DNA of 64,000 bases from the NCBI GenBank assembly GCA_963784895.1, contig CAWATM010000007.1, forward strand, positions 62,001 through 126,000, read 5' to 3'. The notes beneath the pieces are model-generated. The model was not told where the DNA came from, did no database searches, and saw nothing but the letters and a program-made list of their open reading frames with translations. The stretch comes from Gaiellasilicea sp963784895 (GTDB taxonomy: Bacteria > Actinomycetota > Thermoleophilia > Gaiellales > Gaiellaceae). Shown piece by piece: positions 25,156 to 35,551 of the stretch (position 1 is the stretch's first letter; each line of letters begins with the position of its first letter). The position numbers were made by a program, and so were the translations under genes.

Positions 25156-25481
25156 GCCGGCATCCCGGTGATCTTCCCACCCAGGACGTGCCAGTGCAGG
25201 TGGAAGATCGTCTGGCCGCCGCCGGGGCCGACGTTGACGACGACGCGGTAGTCGGTCAGGCCGGCGTCGCGCGCGACCTCGGCGACGAACTCGAGCATCT
25301 GCTTCGCCTCGTCAGGCGGGAACTCGGCAACGTCGCGGAAGGTGTCGACGTGCCGCTCGGGCAGGACGAGCAGGTGCGTCTCGGCCTGCGGGTTGATGTC
25401 CCGGATCGCGACGAAGCCCTCGCCGCTCGCGACGTGCTCGCCGTTGCGGGCGAGCGTGCAGAAGAGGCAGTCGTCAGGCAG
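25152..25481 (-). CDS. HIT-family nucleotide hydrolase (HinT-like), apparent CTG start
   Basis: 109 residues, normal for HinT. It hydrolyses purine nucleoside phosphoramidates and adenylates. The N-terminal CLFC zinc pair, the strand INPQAETHLLVLPERHV and the histidine triad HLHWHVLGG are all present. No ATG, GTG or TTG occurs in frame near the expected start; a CTG at 25481 has AGGAGG about 9 bases upstream and begins the protein exactly before PDDCLFC, so I infer CTG initiation. It overlaps the mtaB stop by 8 bases. Confidence 0.85.
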   Translation of the reverse strand: MPDDCLFCTLARNGEHVASGEGFVAIRDINPQAETHLLVLPERHVDTFRDVAEFPPDEAKQMLEFVAEVARDAGLTDYRVVVNVGPGGGQTIFHLHWHVLGGKITGMPA

Positions 25482-26664
25482 CGAGAATCCCCTCCTCGGC
25501 GACCGCGGCTCCGCGCACGCGCACGAACTCGCCGACGGGCGCCTCGACGAGCCAGGGCGAGTAGTCGGCACCGTAGCCGCGGCCGGGCCGGTCGACGAGG
25601 ACGACGTCCTCACGGCCGACCTTCTCCGACCAGCGCGCCCGGCAAGCCTCGTCGGAGAGCGCCCGCAGGCGGGCGCTCCGCTCCTTCTTCACCTCGGGCG
25701 GAATGGTGTCCTCGTCCGCGGTGCGCGTCCCCGGCCGGGGCGAGTAGGGGAAGACGTGCACCTTCGTCAGCCGCGCCGCGCGGACCGTCACGAGCGTGCG
25801 CTCGAAGGCGGCGTCGTCCTCGGCCGGGAAGCCCACGATCACGTCGGCCGTGAGATTGAAGTCGCCGAGGGGCTCGAGCTTGCGCAGGTACGTCTCGACC
25901 GAGTACCGCCGCGCCATCGCCATCAGGACGCCGTCGTCGCCGGACTGGAGCGGCACGTGCAGATGCGGCCCGACCACCGGTGTCTCGCGCAGGGCGGCGA
26001 CGAGATCGTCGTCGACGTGGTTGATCTCGATCGAGGAGAGGCGGAGGCGCTCGACGCCGTCGATCGCGCCGACGGCTCGGATCAGACCGGCAAGCGTCAG
26101 CCCGGCGGCGCGGTCGCGGAAGCAGCCGAGATTGACGCCGGTGAGCACGATCTCGCGGTGACCCTGCGCGACGCGGCGCCGGATCTCGTCGAGCACGGCA
26201 TCGGCGCTGCGGCTGCGCGTCGCGCCACGGACGAGCGGGATCACGCAGAACGCGCACGAGAACGAGCAGCCGTCCTGGATCTTCACGAACGCGCGGACGC
26301 GGTCGAGCCGCACGTCAGCCTGGACGCAGGCAATCGCCCCGACGTCGCCGGCGACGGTCTCGACCGCCTGCTCGATCTGGCCGGGGACGACGGTGACGTT
26401 CGCAGGCAGCCCGGCGAAGGCGGTCTCGGAGAGCCGCGCGCCGCAGCCGGTCACGTAGACGCGCGCATGCAAGCGGGCAGCGCGCGCGGCCGCCTGCCGC
26501 GACTTCGCAAGCCCCTCGTTCGTGACGCAGCATGAATTGACGACTGCGACGTCGCCGCCGCCGTCGACCTCGTCGTGGCCGTCGCGGACAAGGCGCTCGC
26601 GGAGCGCCTGCGCGTCGGTCTGCGAGACCTTGCAACCCAGAAAGCGGACGGAGAAGCTCGCCAT
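25474..26664 (-). CDS. mtaB: Radical SAM tRNA methylthiotransferase, MtaB type
   Basis: 396 residues. It adds 2-methylthio to t6A37 of tRNA. The N-terminal UPF0004 domain has three cluster-binding cysteines (LGCKVSQ, VNSCCVTNE, VTGCGA); the radical SAM motif is CSFSCAFCVIP (CxxxCxxC), followed by GVNLGCF and LHVPLQSGDD. The C-terminal TRAM domain is short (EDVVLVDRPGRGYG). The ATG at 26664 lies 13 bases after prmA. The gene order prmA-mtaB is conserved in Gram-positives. Confidence 0.9.
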   Translation of the reverse strand: MASFSVRFLGCKVSQTDAQALRERLVRDGHDEVDGGGDVAVVNSCCVTNEGLAKSRQAAARAARLHARVYVTGCGARLSETAFAGLPANVTVVPGQIEQAVETVAGDVGAIACVQADVRLDRVRAFVKIQDGCSFSCAFCVIPLVRGATRSRSADAVLDEIRRRVAQGHREIVLTGVNLGCFRDRAAGLTLAGLIRAVGAIDGVERLRLSSIEINHVDDDLVAALRETPVVGPHLHVPLQSGDDGVLMAMARRYSVETYLRKLEPLGDFNLTADVIVGFPAEDDAAFERTLVTVRAARLTKVHVFPYSPRPGTRTADEDTIPPEVKKERSARLRALSDEACRARWSEKVGREDVVLVDRPGRGYGADYSPWLVEAPVGEFVRVRGAAVAEEGILAA

Positions 26665-26677
26665 CGAGCGGGAAAGG

Positions 26678-27424
26678 CTACTTACGGACGTGCAGGTCCG
26701 CCGCCCAACCGCCCGACTGGATCCGGCGCTCGCGACGGTAGCCCGCGAGCTCCGGCTCGTCGGAGACGAGGTAGCCGGAGGTGATCGCCCGGGCGGCGCG
26801 GAGCTTCGGCCCGAGCGCCACGACCGCCTCGGCTGCGATGTTCGCGAGCGTGAGCTCGGCAACCGGGAGGTCGTCGTCGCGCAAGTCGGCCTGCCCCACC
26901 TCGACGCTGACACCGTTGTCGGCGGCGTTCCGCTCGGTGGCCTCTACGGCTTGGGGGTCGAAGTCGAGCGCCCGCACGGGCGCGAAGCCGAGCTTTGCCG
27001 CGGCGATCGAGAGCACACCCGAGCCGCAGCCGACGTCGAGCACGCTCCCCCGCTCCTCGCGCTCGAGCAGCTGCAGGCACAGCTGCGTCGTCGGATGGCC
27101 GCCGGTGCCGAAAGCGCGGCCGGGATCGATCACGACCGCGAGGGCGTCCGGGTCGGGCGTCTCCCAGGGCGGGCCGATCCAGAGCGAGCCGACTCGGACC
27201 GGCTGATGGAACTGGCGCCAGCGGTCTTGCCAGTCGTCCTCGACGTCGGACGCCGCGGCGCCGCCGAACGCCTGCCAGATCCGCTCCTCGCCGGCCGCGT
27301 TCGTGTACGCCGCGAGCTCGAGTGCACCGCCGTCACCGCCGAGCTCCTCGAAGCCTCCCGGAAACAGCTCGAGCATGACGGCACGCGCCTCCTCGGCCCG
27401 CGCGTCGGGAACGGTCACGGACAC
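26678..27424 (-). CDS. prmA: Ribosomal protein L11 methyltransferase-like protein
   Basis: 248 residues, shorter than E. coli PrmA (293). The substrate-binding N-terminal domain is abbreviated; the catalytic part has DPGRAFGTGGHPTTQL and the SAM motif VLDVGCGSGVLSIAAAKLG, with LANIAAE in motif IV. It is expected to methylate ribosomal protein L11 by family and position after dnaJ. GTG 27424 starts 14 bases beyond the dnaJ stop. Length and start are the least certain points. Confidence 0.88.
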   Translation of the reverse strand: MSVTVPDARAEEARAVMLELFPGGFEELGGDGGALELAAYTNAAGEERIWQAFGGAAASDVEDDWQDRWRQFHQPVRVGSLWIGPPWETPDPDALAVVIDPGRAFGTGGHPTTQLCLQLLEREERGSVLDVGCGSGVLSIAAAKLGFAPVRALDFDPQAVEATERNAADNGVSVEVGQADLRDDDLPVAELTLANIAAEAVVALGPKLRAARAITSGYLVSDEPELAGYRRERRIQSGGWAADLHVRK

Positions 27425-27438
27425 ACGCCGGAGCAGCG

Positions 27439-28555
27439 TCAGCGGATCGCGTTTCTGAGCTTCTCGAAGAAGCCCTCGTCGCGCCGGTACGTGTCCTCGC
27501 CCGACAGCTGCTCGAAGCGCTCGAGCAGCTCGCGCTGCTCGTCTGTCAGCCGTCTCGGCACGGAGACGTTGACGAGCACGCGGTGGTCGCCGCGGCCGGA
27601 GCGCTGCAGGGACGGCATGCCTTTCCCGCGGAGCACGCGCACCTCGCCCGGCTGTGTCCCCGCGTCGAAGTCGAGCTCGACCTCGCCCTCGAGCGTCGGG
27701 ATCGAGAGCTGCGCGCCGCGAGCGGCCTGAACGATCGTCAGGTCGACCTGCGAGAGGATGTCGTCGCCGTCGCGCTCGAACCGCGGGTCGCGCGCGACGC
27801 GCACCTCTACGTAGGCGTCGCCGGGGAGGCCGCTGCCGGCGCCCGCATGACCGGCGCCGCGCATGCGGATCCGCTGGCCATCGTGAATCCCGGCCGGGAT
27901 CTCCACGTCGAGTGCCTTCGTCTCGAGCGTGCGTCCGTTCCCGTCACACGCGGTGCAGGGCGTCTCGACAACGGTGCCGGCGCCGAGGCAGGTGGAGCAG
28001 GCCTGGGTGCGGACGAACTCGCCGAAGACGCTGCGTGAAACCTGCTGCAGCTGGCCACGGCCGGCGCAAGTCGGGCAGGTGACGGGCTCGGTGCCCGGCT
28101 CGGCTCCGTCGCCGTCGCAGACCGAGCAGGTGACGGCGACCTCGACCTCGACGGCGCGCTCGACACCGGTGAAGGCGTCGGCGAGCTCGATCGCCACCGC
28201 AACGCCGACGTCGCCGCCGCGTGCGCGGCCGCCCGCGATTGCGCGCAAAGAGGTCGTCGCCGAAGAAGGCCGAGAAGATGTCGCTCAGGTTCGAGAAGGC
28301 GAAGTCGCTCGGCGCGTAGCCGCCGCGCCGCAGCCCGGCGTGACCGTACTGGTCGTAGAGCCTGCGCCGCTCGGTGTCCGAGAGCACCTCGTACGCCTCG
28401 GCGACGGCGCGGAAGCGCTCCTGCGCATCGGCGTCGCCGTTCACGTCAGGGTGGAGCTCGCGGGCGAGCTTGCGGAACGCCTTCTTGATCTCTCCGTCGG
28501 TCGCGGTCCGCTCGACGCCGAGCAGCTCGTAATAATCGCGTTCGGCCGTCGCCAT
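27439..28555 (-). CDS. dnaJ: Chaperone DnaJ, reading frame broken by one extra base
   Basis: The J domain (YYELLGVERTATDGEIKKAF, HPD in ELHPDVNG) starts at ATG 28555, and the remainder (four CxxCxGxG zinc repeats beginning CSVCDGDG, then the two C-terminal beta domains ending EGFFEKLRNAIR) lies in the next frame. The frames meet at a GCGCGC run (28241-28248): after DDLF the first frame reads RNRGR, whereas removing one base gives a Gly/Ala-rich continuation into AIAGGRARGG. The total span is 3n+1, so a single insertion explains it. It could be a sequencing error, a real lesion or recoding. DnaJ is the Hsp40 partner of DnaK; neither dnaK nor grpE is adjacent. Confidence 0.85.
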
Positions 28556-28577
28556 GCGACCAAGCGTACCGGGGGCG

Positions 28578-29603
28578 TCAGTCCTCTTCGTAGGCGGACT
28601 CGACGAGCCGGGAGAGCTCGTAGGCGGCGGCACGGACGGTGCGGACGGCCTTGTCGTAATCCATCCGCACGGGGCCGAGCAGGCCGATCGAGCCGAGTGT
28701 CCGAGTCGGTAGACCGTAGGTGGCGCCGACGAGCGCGACGTCGTGGAGCCCCGGATGATCGAGCCCGACGCGGACATACGGGCGCCGGACGTCGAAGGAC
28801 TCGGTCATCAGCTCGAGCACGGCGGCGCGCTTCTCCAGCACCGAGAGCAGCCGCCGGCAGGCCTCGAGCTCGTCGGCGCGGACGTCGTCGAGCAGCGAGG
28901 CCGCGCCGCCGACGTAGAGCGACTGCGCGGTCGGCGCGGCCAGGTCGGCCAGTGCAGGGCGCAGCGCGTCGACGAACTCCCGCTCCCGCCCGGCGAGCCC
29001 GGGATCGTCGATCCGCCTGCGCAGGGTGTGGGTCCCGATCCCGACGCCCACGAGCCGGTCGTTCAGGTACTCGTTCGCCCAGGCGGCGAGCGCCGGGTCG
29101 ACCGGGCGGCCAAACGTGATCAGCTTCTTCGCGACGCCGCCCGCCGAGGTGATCGTCACCACCATCACCACGGACGGCTGCAGCAGCAGCACCTCGACGT
29201 GGCGCACGGACGCCGTCTCGAGCCCGGGCGCGGAGACGAGCGCGAGCAGCCGCGTCACCTGGCTCAACATCTCCGTCGTCGACTGGAGCGCGTCCTCGAC
29301 CTCGCTTCGCATCGAGGTCAGGTCGAGCGGGAACCGAGGCGGCCGCGGCTCCTGGCGCTCGAGCACACCCTCGGCGTAGAAGCGGTAGCCGGCGTCGGTC
29401 GGGATCCGGCCCGCGGACGTGTGCGGATGCGTGAGCAGGCCGAGCGACTCGAGCTCGGCGAGCTCGTTGCGGACGGTGCTCGAGGAGACCGGCAGACCCG
29501 AGCGCTCGACGAGCGTCTTCGACCCGACCGGCTCGCCGGTGGCGACGTACGCCTCGACCACGCGCCGCAGGATGTCTCGCTTGCGCTCGCTGATCTCGGC
29601 CAT
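28578..29603 (-). CDS. hrcA: Heat-inducible repressor HrcA
   Basis: 341 residues. HrcA represses chaperone genes by binding CIRCE. The N-terminal winged helix is textbook (ISERKRDILRRVVEAYVATG, SGLPVSSSTVRNELAELESLG, HTSAGRIPTDAGYRFY), and the C-terminal GAF-like domain ends with GPVRMDYDKAVRTV. ATG 29603 follows hemW by 13 bases. I found no CIRCE inverted repeat upstream of hrcA or dnaJ here, so its target is probably elsewhere (for example groE). Confidence 0.93.
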   Translation of the reverse strand: MAEISERKRDILRRVVEAYVATGEPVGSKTLVERSGLPVSSSTVRNELAELESLGLLTHPHTSAGRIPTDAGYRFYAEGVLERQEPRPPRFPLDLTSMRSEVEDALQSTTEMLSQVTRLLALVSAPGLETASVRHVEVLLLQPSVVMVVTITSAGGVAKKLITFGRPVDPALAAWANEYLNDRLVGVGIGTHTLRRRIDDPGLAGREREFVDALRPALADLAAPTAQSLYVGGAASLLDDVRADELEACRRLLSVLEKRAAVLELMTESFDVRRPYVRVGLDHPGLHDVALVGATYGLPTRTLGSIGLLGPVRMDYDKAVRTVRAAAYELSRLVESAYEED

Positions 29604-29616
29604 TTGCAGGAAAAGC

Positions 29617-30837
29617 CTAGCTCTCGACGAGCAGCTCGGCCGTGACGCCCCCGCCGAGGAAGCGGCCCCGGCGAGTGAGCGCGAGCGTGTCGCCGCTGAC
29701 CTCGAGCAGCCCGTGCCGCTGCAAGCGAGCGAGGGCGTCGGCGTCGACAGCCGCGGCGAGCCCGTTCAGGCGGAACGGCACGTCGAGCCGCAGTCCGAGC
29801 ATGACGCGCTCGCGCGCCATCGTCGCCGGGTCGAGCTGCTCGAGCTCACGCTCGGGCCGCTCGCCGCAGCCGAGCGCGGTGAGATGGCGCGGCAGGCTCG
29901 GCGCGTTTTGCCAGCGGAGGCCGCCGACGGTCGAGACGGCGCCGACCCCGACGCCGAGGTAGTCGCGGCCCAGCCAGTAGCCGAGGTTGTGGCGGGACCG
30001 CAGGTCGCGCGTGTCATCCGTCCGGCAGAAGTTGGCCGTCTCGTACCAGCGATAGCCGGCGCCGGTGAGCGTCTCGACGACGCGCTCGAAGTAGTCCTCC
30101 ATCGCTTCGCGCTGACGCTCGAGCTCGTCGCCGTGGGAATGCGTGAAACGTGTGCCCGGTTTCGCCTCGAGCTCGTAGCAGGAGAGGTGCTCGGGCTCGA
30201 GTGCGAGCGCCTCAGCGAGGTCGCGCTCGAGGTCGTCAACGCTTTGGCCGGGGATTCCGTAGATCAGGTCGAGCGAGACGTTGTCGAAGCCGGCAGCGCG
30301 GAGGTGGCGAGCGGCGGCCCGGACGTCGTCGGGGCCGGCGCGCCGCTCGAGCGTCGCCAGCAGGCGCGGCTGGAAGCTCTGCGCCCCGAGCGAGACGCGG
30401 TCGACGCCGTGCTCACGGAGGAGTGCGGCGAGCGCGGGAGTCACGGTCTCCGGATTCGCCTCGACCGTCGTCTCCGCCGCGGCCGGGAGCGCGGCCAGAA
30501 GCCGCGCGAGCGCTGCGGGCTCGGTGAAGGTCGGCGTCCCGCCTCCGACGAAGACGGTCTCCACCTGCTGGGCGAGCAGATCCCGCTCGAGCTCCAGCTC
30601 GGCGAGCAGCGCGTCGACGTAGCTGCCGTGCTGGCCGTCGTGACCGGTCACGGTGACGAAGTCGCAGTAACCGCAGCGGTGCGCGCAGAACGGGAGGTGG
30701 ACGTAGAGGTGGCGCGCCCCTGGTCCAACCCCCGGGATGGGGGCCGCAGTGCCCCCTTCTGGAACGGTACGCGGCGAACCGTCTCGCGCGTGTGACGCGG
30801 GCGTGCCGTTTGTGTGCCGGTTCGTCCCGCTCGTCAT
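29617..30837 (-). CDS. hemW: Radical SAM heme chaperone HemW (coproporphyrinogen III oxidase-like)
   Basis: 406 residues. The radical SAM motif is CAHRCGYCDF, preceded by LYVHLPF; VFVGGGTPT, EANPETV and the HemN C-terminal domain follow. HemW-type proteins deliver heme; members are often mis-called oxygen-independent HemN. The first 36 residues (from ATG 30837) are low-complexity and partly encoded by a GC palindrome (CCCCCGGGATGGGGG region near 30735), so the true start could lie nearer the LYVHLPF strand. Start 3 bases after lepA. Confidence 0.88.
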   Translation of the reverse strand: MTSGTNRHTNGTPASHARDGSPRTVPEGGTAAPIPGVGPGARHLYVHLPFCAHRCGYCDFVTVTGHDGQHGSYVDALLAELELERDLLAQQVETVFVGGGTPTFTEPAALARLLAALPAAAETTVEANPETVTPALAALLREHGVDRVSLGAQSFQPRLLATLERRAGPDDVRAAARHLRAAGFDNVSLDLIYGIPGQSVDDLERDLAEALALEPEHLSCYELEAKPGTRFTHSHGDELERQREAMEDYFERVVETLTGAGYRWYETANFCRTDDTRDLRSRHNLGYWLGRDYLGVGVGAVSTVGGLRWQNAPSLPRHLTALGCGERPERELEQLDPATMARERVMLGLRLDVPFRLNGLAAAVDADALARLQRHGLLEVSGDTLALTRRGRFLGGGVTAELLVES

Positions 30838-30839
30838 GT

Positions 30840-32627
<1,788 letters not shown>

Positions 32628-32633
32628 GCGTGA

Positions 32634-34202
32634 TCAGCTCCGAGCCGTGCGGCTGCGCAGGGAGAGTAGCGCCGCGAGCTCGCGCACCCGGAGCACCCGG
32701 CAGGCCAGGAGGTAGGCGGCGCCGCCGGCCACGAGCGCGATCCCGAGCGATGCGACCTGAGCGGGGAGGGAGCGCCCGAGCGCGTCGTCGAGGAACCACC
32801 AGACGCCGTACGCGACGGCCCCGAGCACCGAGGCCGCGAGCGTTACGAGCACGAACGAACGGGTGGTCTGACGCAGCTCGATCCGGCCGGCGCGCCGCCG
32901 CAGCGCGACGAAGAGAAGCACGACACCGGCGATGTTCGCCAGAGAGATCGCAAGCGGGATCCCCCAGACGCCGACGCGGTAGAAAACCGCGTAGAGCGCG
33001 GTGTTGAGACCGACCAGCACCAGCGCGATAAACGTCGGCACCCACGGGGACTGGAGGCTGAAGAAGGCGCGGTTGAGCATCAGCGTCATCCCGTTGAAGG
33101 TGAGCCCGAGCGAGAAGGCGGCGAGCGCGCCGGCGACGACCGTGGTCTGGTCGGGCTCGAACGCGCCGCGCTCATAGAGCAGCCGGACGATCGGCTCGGC
33201 GAGCACCGCCGAGGCGACGCCGGCCGGAATCAGCAGAAAGTTGATCTGGCGGAGCCCGGTCGACACCGTCGCGCGAAAGCCGGCGAGGTCCCCTCGCGTA
33301 GCAAGCCGGGCGAGCGAGGGATAGAGGATCGTCGCGACGGCGACCGAGAACATCCCCTGCGGGAGCATGTAGATGCGAAAGGCCTTGTCGATCGCGTTCG
33401 GTGCGATCGTCGGATCGATCAGCTTCGAGGCGAAGACCGTGCCGATCACCGCGTTGACGTTGATCAGGCCGAGGCCGAGCATCACCGGGAACATCAGCTT
33501 GAACACCTGCCTGACCGCCGGATCGCGGATGTCGATCGCGAGCCGGAGCCGACCGTCGAGGCGGCGCAGCCACGGGAGCGGCAGCAGCAACTGGATCACG
33601 GTGCCGACGACGATCGAGCCGGCGTATACGTAGAGCTTGCCGCTCTCGGTGTCGGCACGCGGGACACCGACGACGAGCCCGATGATGATCGCCAGGTTCC
33701 AGAAGACGGGCGTCAGCGCCGGGATCGTGAACTGCTCGTAGCTGTTCAGGATCCCGGTGACGATCCCGAAGAGGCCGATCAGAACGACGATCGGGAAGAG
33801 AATCTGCGAGAGGGTCACCGCGAGGTCGTCGTACGCGTCGGTGAGCGGCGGCATCAGCACCGGGGCGGCCAGGATGAAGAGGGCGGTGAGGCCGCCGACG
33901 ATGAGCAGAAACAGCCAGAAGACGGTCGAGGCGACCCGCCACGCGCGCGCCTTCTCGCCCTTCTCGAGCAGCTCGCTGAAGACCGGCACGAACGCAGACG
34001 AGAGCGCCGCGTCGGCGACGAGCGCGCGAACGAGGTTGGGGATCTGGAACGCAACCGTGAAGGCGTTGATCGGGCCGCGGGCGCCGAAGTAGTTCGCGGC
34101 GACGATCTCGCGGACGAGGCCGAGCACCCGGGAAAGCCCCGTCGCCGCCGAGAAGATCGCCGTCGACCACGCGAGCCTGCGTGCGTGGGCCCGCGTTTCC
34201 AC
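32634..34202 (-). CDS. murJ: Lipid II flippase MurJ (MviN)
   Basis: About 522 residues with roughly 14 hydrophobic helices and the MOP-superfamily signature near the N-terminus (GLSRVLGLVREIVAANYFG, and ALSSAFVPVFSELL). It translocates lipid II for peptidoglycan synthesis. I choose GTG 34202 rather than ATG 34235 because a -10-like TATACT (34215-34210) lies 7 bases before it, fitting a leaderless transcript; the extra 11 residues of the ATG form would overlap the divergent rpsT promoter. It is an insertion between rpsT and lepA in the conserved order. Confidence 0.9.
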   Translation of the reverse strand: METRAHARRLAWSTAIFSAATGLSRVLGLVREIVAANYFGARGPINAFTVAFQIPNLVRALVADAALSSAFVPVFSELLEKGEKARAWRVASTVFWLFLLIVGGLTALFILAAPVLMPPLTDAYDDLAVTLSQILFPIVVLIGLFGIVTGILNSYEQFTIPALTPVFWNLAIIIGLVVGVPRADTESGKLYVYAGSIVVGTVIQLLLPLPWLRRLDGRLRLAIDIRDPAVRQVFKLMFPVMLGLGLINVNAVIGTVFASKLIDPTIAPNAIDKAFRIYMLPQGMFSVAVATILYPSLARLATRGDLAGFRATVSTGLRQINFLLIPAGVASAVLAEPIVRLLYERGAFEPDQTTVVAGALAAFSLGLTFNGMTLMLNRAFFSLQSPWVPTFIALVLVGLNTALYAVFYRVGVWGIPLAISLANIAGVVLLFVALRRRAGRIELRQTTRSFVLVTLAASVLGAVAYGVWWFLDDALGRSLPAQVASLGIALVAGGAAYLLACRVLRVRELAALLSLRSRTARS

Positions 34203-34209
34203 GGCACCG

Positions 34210-34259
34210 AGTATAGGAACGAGGTCTGCTACCATCCTGCCCGCCCGCCGAGCGCGGGC
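34210..34259. promoter_or_regulatory. Divergent murJ/rpsT promoter region with a terminator-like hairpin
   Basis: Minus strand: TATACT (34215-34210) for murJ. Plus strand: an extended -10, TGCTACCAT (34227-34235), for rpsT. Downstream on the plus strand GCCCGC (34243-34248) and GCGGGC (34254-34259) form a hairpin followed by CTTTCTT, 11 bases before the rpsT ATG, where no Shine-Dalgarno is seen. The hairpin may act as an attenuator or 5' stabiliser. Confidence 0.5.
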
Positions 34260-34270
34260 CTTTCTTCGAC

Positions 34271-34540
34271 ATGGCCAACATCACGCAGCAGAAGAAGCGC
34301 GTCCGGATCACCGAACGCCAGCGGGAGGAGAATCTCCGCTACCGCTCGACCGTGAAGACGCTGACCAAGCGCCTCGAGACCGCGGTTTCCGAAGGCGACG
34401 AGGACAAAGTCGCCGCCGAGCACCTCGAGCTGACGCGGATGATCGACAAGGCCGCGTCGCACGGCGCCTTGCACAAGAACACCGCGGGTCGCAAGAAGTC
34501 CCGCGCCGCCCGGCTCGTCGCCGGCGACTCCGCTGCCTAG
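34271..34540 (+). CDS. rpsT: 30S ribosomal protein S20
   Basis: 89 residues, lysine/arginine-rich, starting MANITQQKKRVRITERQREEN, with the conserved VKTLTKRLE and AASHGALHKNTAGRKKSR. It binds 16S rRNA early in 30S assembly. It is transcribed opposite to all its neighbours, as is common in this conserved block. Its stop shares CTAG with holA. Confidence 0.96.
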   Translation: MANITQQKKRVRITERQREENLRYRSTVKTLTKRLETAVSEGDEDKVAAEHLELTRMIDKAASHGALHKNTAGRKKSRAARLVAGDSAA

Positions 34541-35538
34541 CTCTCGGCGCTGACGTCGATCAGGGCTCGCTGGAGCTCGAGATCCGGCGCAAGCTTGCTG
34601 CCGCCCTTGAGTGCGTGGTCGAGCTCGGCCATGCGGACGACGGCGGTGCGCAGCTCGTCCTCGGTGAAGTTCGCAGCCTGGCCAAATACCTTCTCGACGT
34701 AGAACGGGTGCCGTTTCAGCGTCGAGGCGGCTTCGCGCGGACGGACTCCTTCGGCGGCGAGGCGCTGGCAGCGCCGCATGAACGCGAGGTGATTGCCGAG
34801 CGCCCCGGCCATCCGCGGGGCCGTCTCGCGGCGGGGCCGCCCCTCGCGTTCGAAGATCGTCTCGCTGGCGTCGAGCGTGCGGCCGGGATCACGCTGCGCC
34901 CAGGCGTCCGTGAGCGCGAACGTCGGCGTCTCGGCGACCGCCGCGACGAGCAGCTCCACCTCGTGCTCCCCGACCGGCTCGTCGCCGGCCCAGAGCGCGA
35001 GCTTGTCGACCTCGTTCGCGAGCTGGTGGAAGTCCTCGCCGACGAGCTGGATCAGGGCCGAGATCGCGTCCGGCTCAGCGCGCACGCCTGCATGCTTGAA
35101 GCGCTCGGCGACCCAGGCGTCGACCTTCCGTTTGGGAACCTCGTACGCGAGCACGTCTCCCGCCTTGGCACACGCTCTGGTCAGCGGAGCGTCCTTCTTC
35201 AGCTCCTCGGCCACGAGCGCGAGCACCGTCCCGGGCGCCGGCGAGGCGAGGTACTCCTCGATTGCCTTCACGTCGGCCGCCTTCCAGCCGTTGGCGAGCC
35301 TGCCCTCGCCCGAGCGGCGGCCGTCGACTCCTTCGACGAGGACGAGCCGGGCGTCGCCGAAGAGGCTGCCCGCGTTGCAGAGGGCGGCGGCCTCGCCGCC
35401 CGACCGGTCCTGGGCGCTGATGATCTCGGTCGCCTCGGGCGCGAAGTGGCGACGGAGCCGCGCGAGAGCCGTCTCGATCTTGGGCCGGTCGCTACCAGTG
35501 AGCAGGTAGACCGGCCTGAGCGCGGGCGACTCGGCCAT
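34537..35538 (-). CDS. holA: DNA polymerase III subunit delta
   Basis: 333 residues. It is the clamp-loader wrench. It begins with YLLTGSDRPKIETALARL (domain I, nucleotide-binding-like without a Walker A) and ends in the helical collar domain (NHLAFMRRCQRLAAEG; LKRHPFYVEKV). Length and position between comEC and rpsT fit HolA. ATG 35538 is 13 bases beyond the comEC stop and follows it in the operon. Confidence 0.93.
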   Translation of the reverse strand: MAESPALRPVYLLTGSDRPKIETALARLRRHFAPEATEIISAQDRSGGEAAALCNAGSLFGDARLVLVEGVDGRRSGEGRLANGWKAADVKAIEEYLASPAPGTVLALVAEELKKDAPLTRACAKAGDVLAYEVPKRKVDAWVAERFKHAGVRAEPDAISALIQLVGEDFHQLANEVDKLALWAGDEPVGEHEVELLVAAVAETPTFALTDAWAQRDPGRTLDASETIFEREGRPRRETAPRMAGALGNHLAFMRRCQRLAAEGVRPREAASTLKRHPFYVEKVFGQAANFTEDELRTAVVRMAELDHALKGGSKLAPDLELQRALIDVSAES

Positions 35539-35551
35539 GGCGCCACCCTAC

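Noticed and set aside
29604..29616. CIRCE element upstream of hrcA
   Set aside because: The gap is only 13 bases and contains no TTAGCACTC-type inverted repeat; none was seen before dnaJ either.
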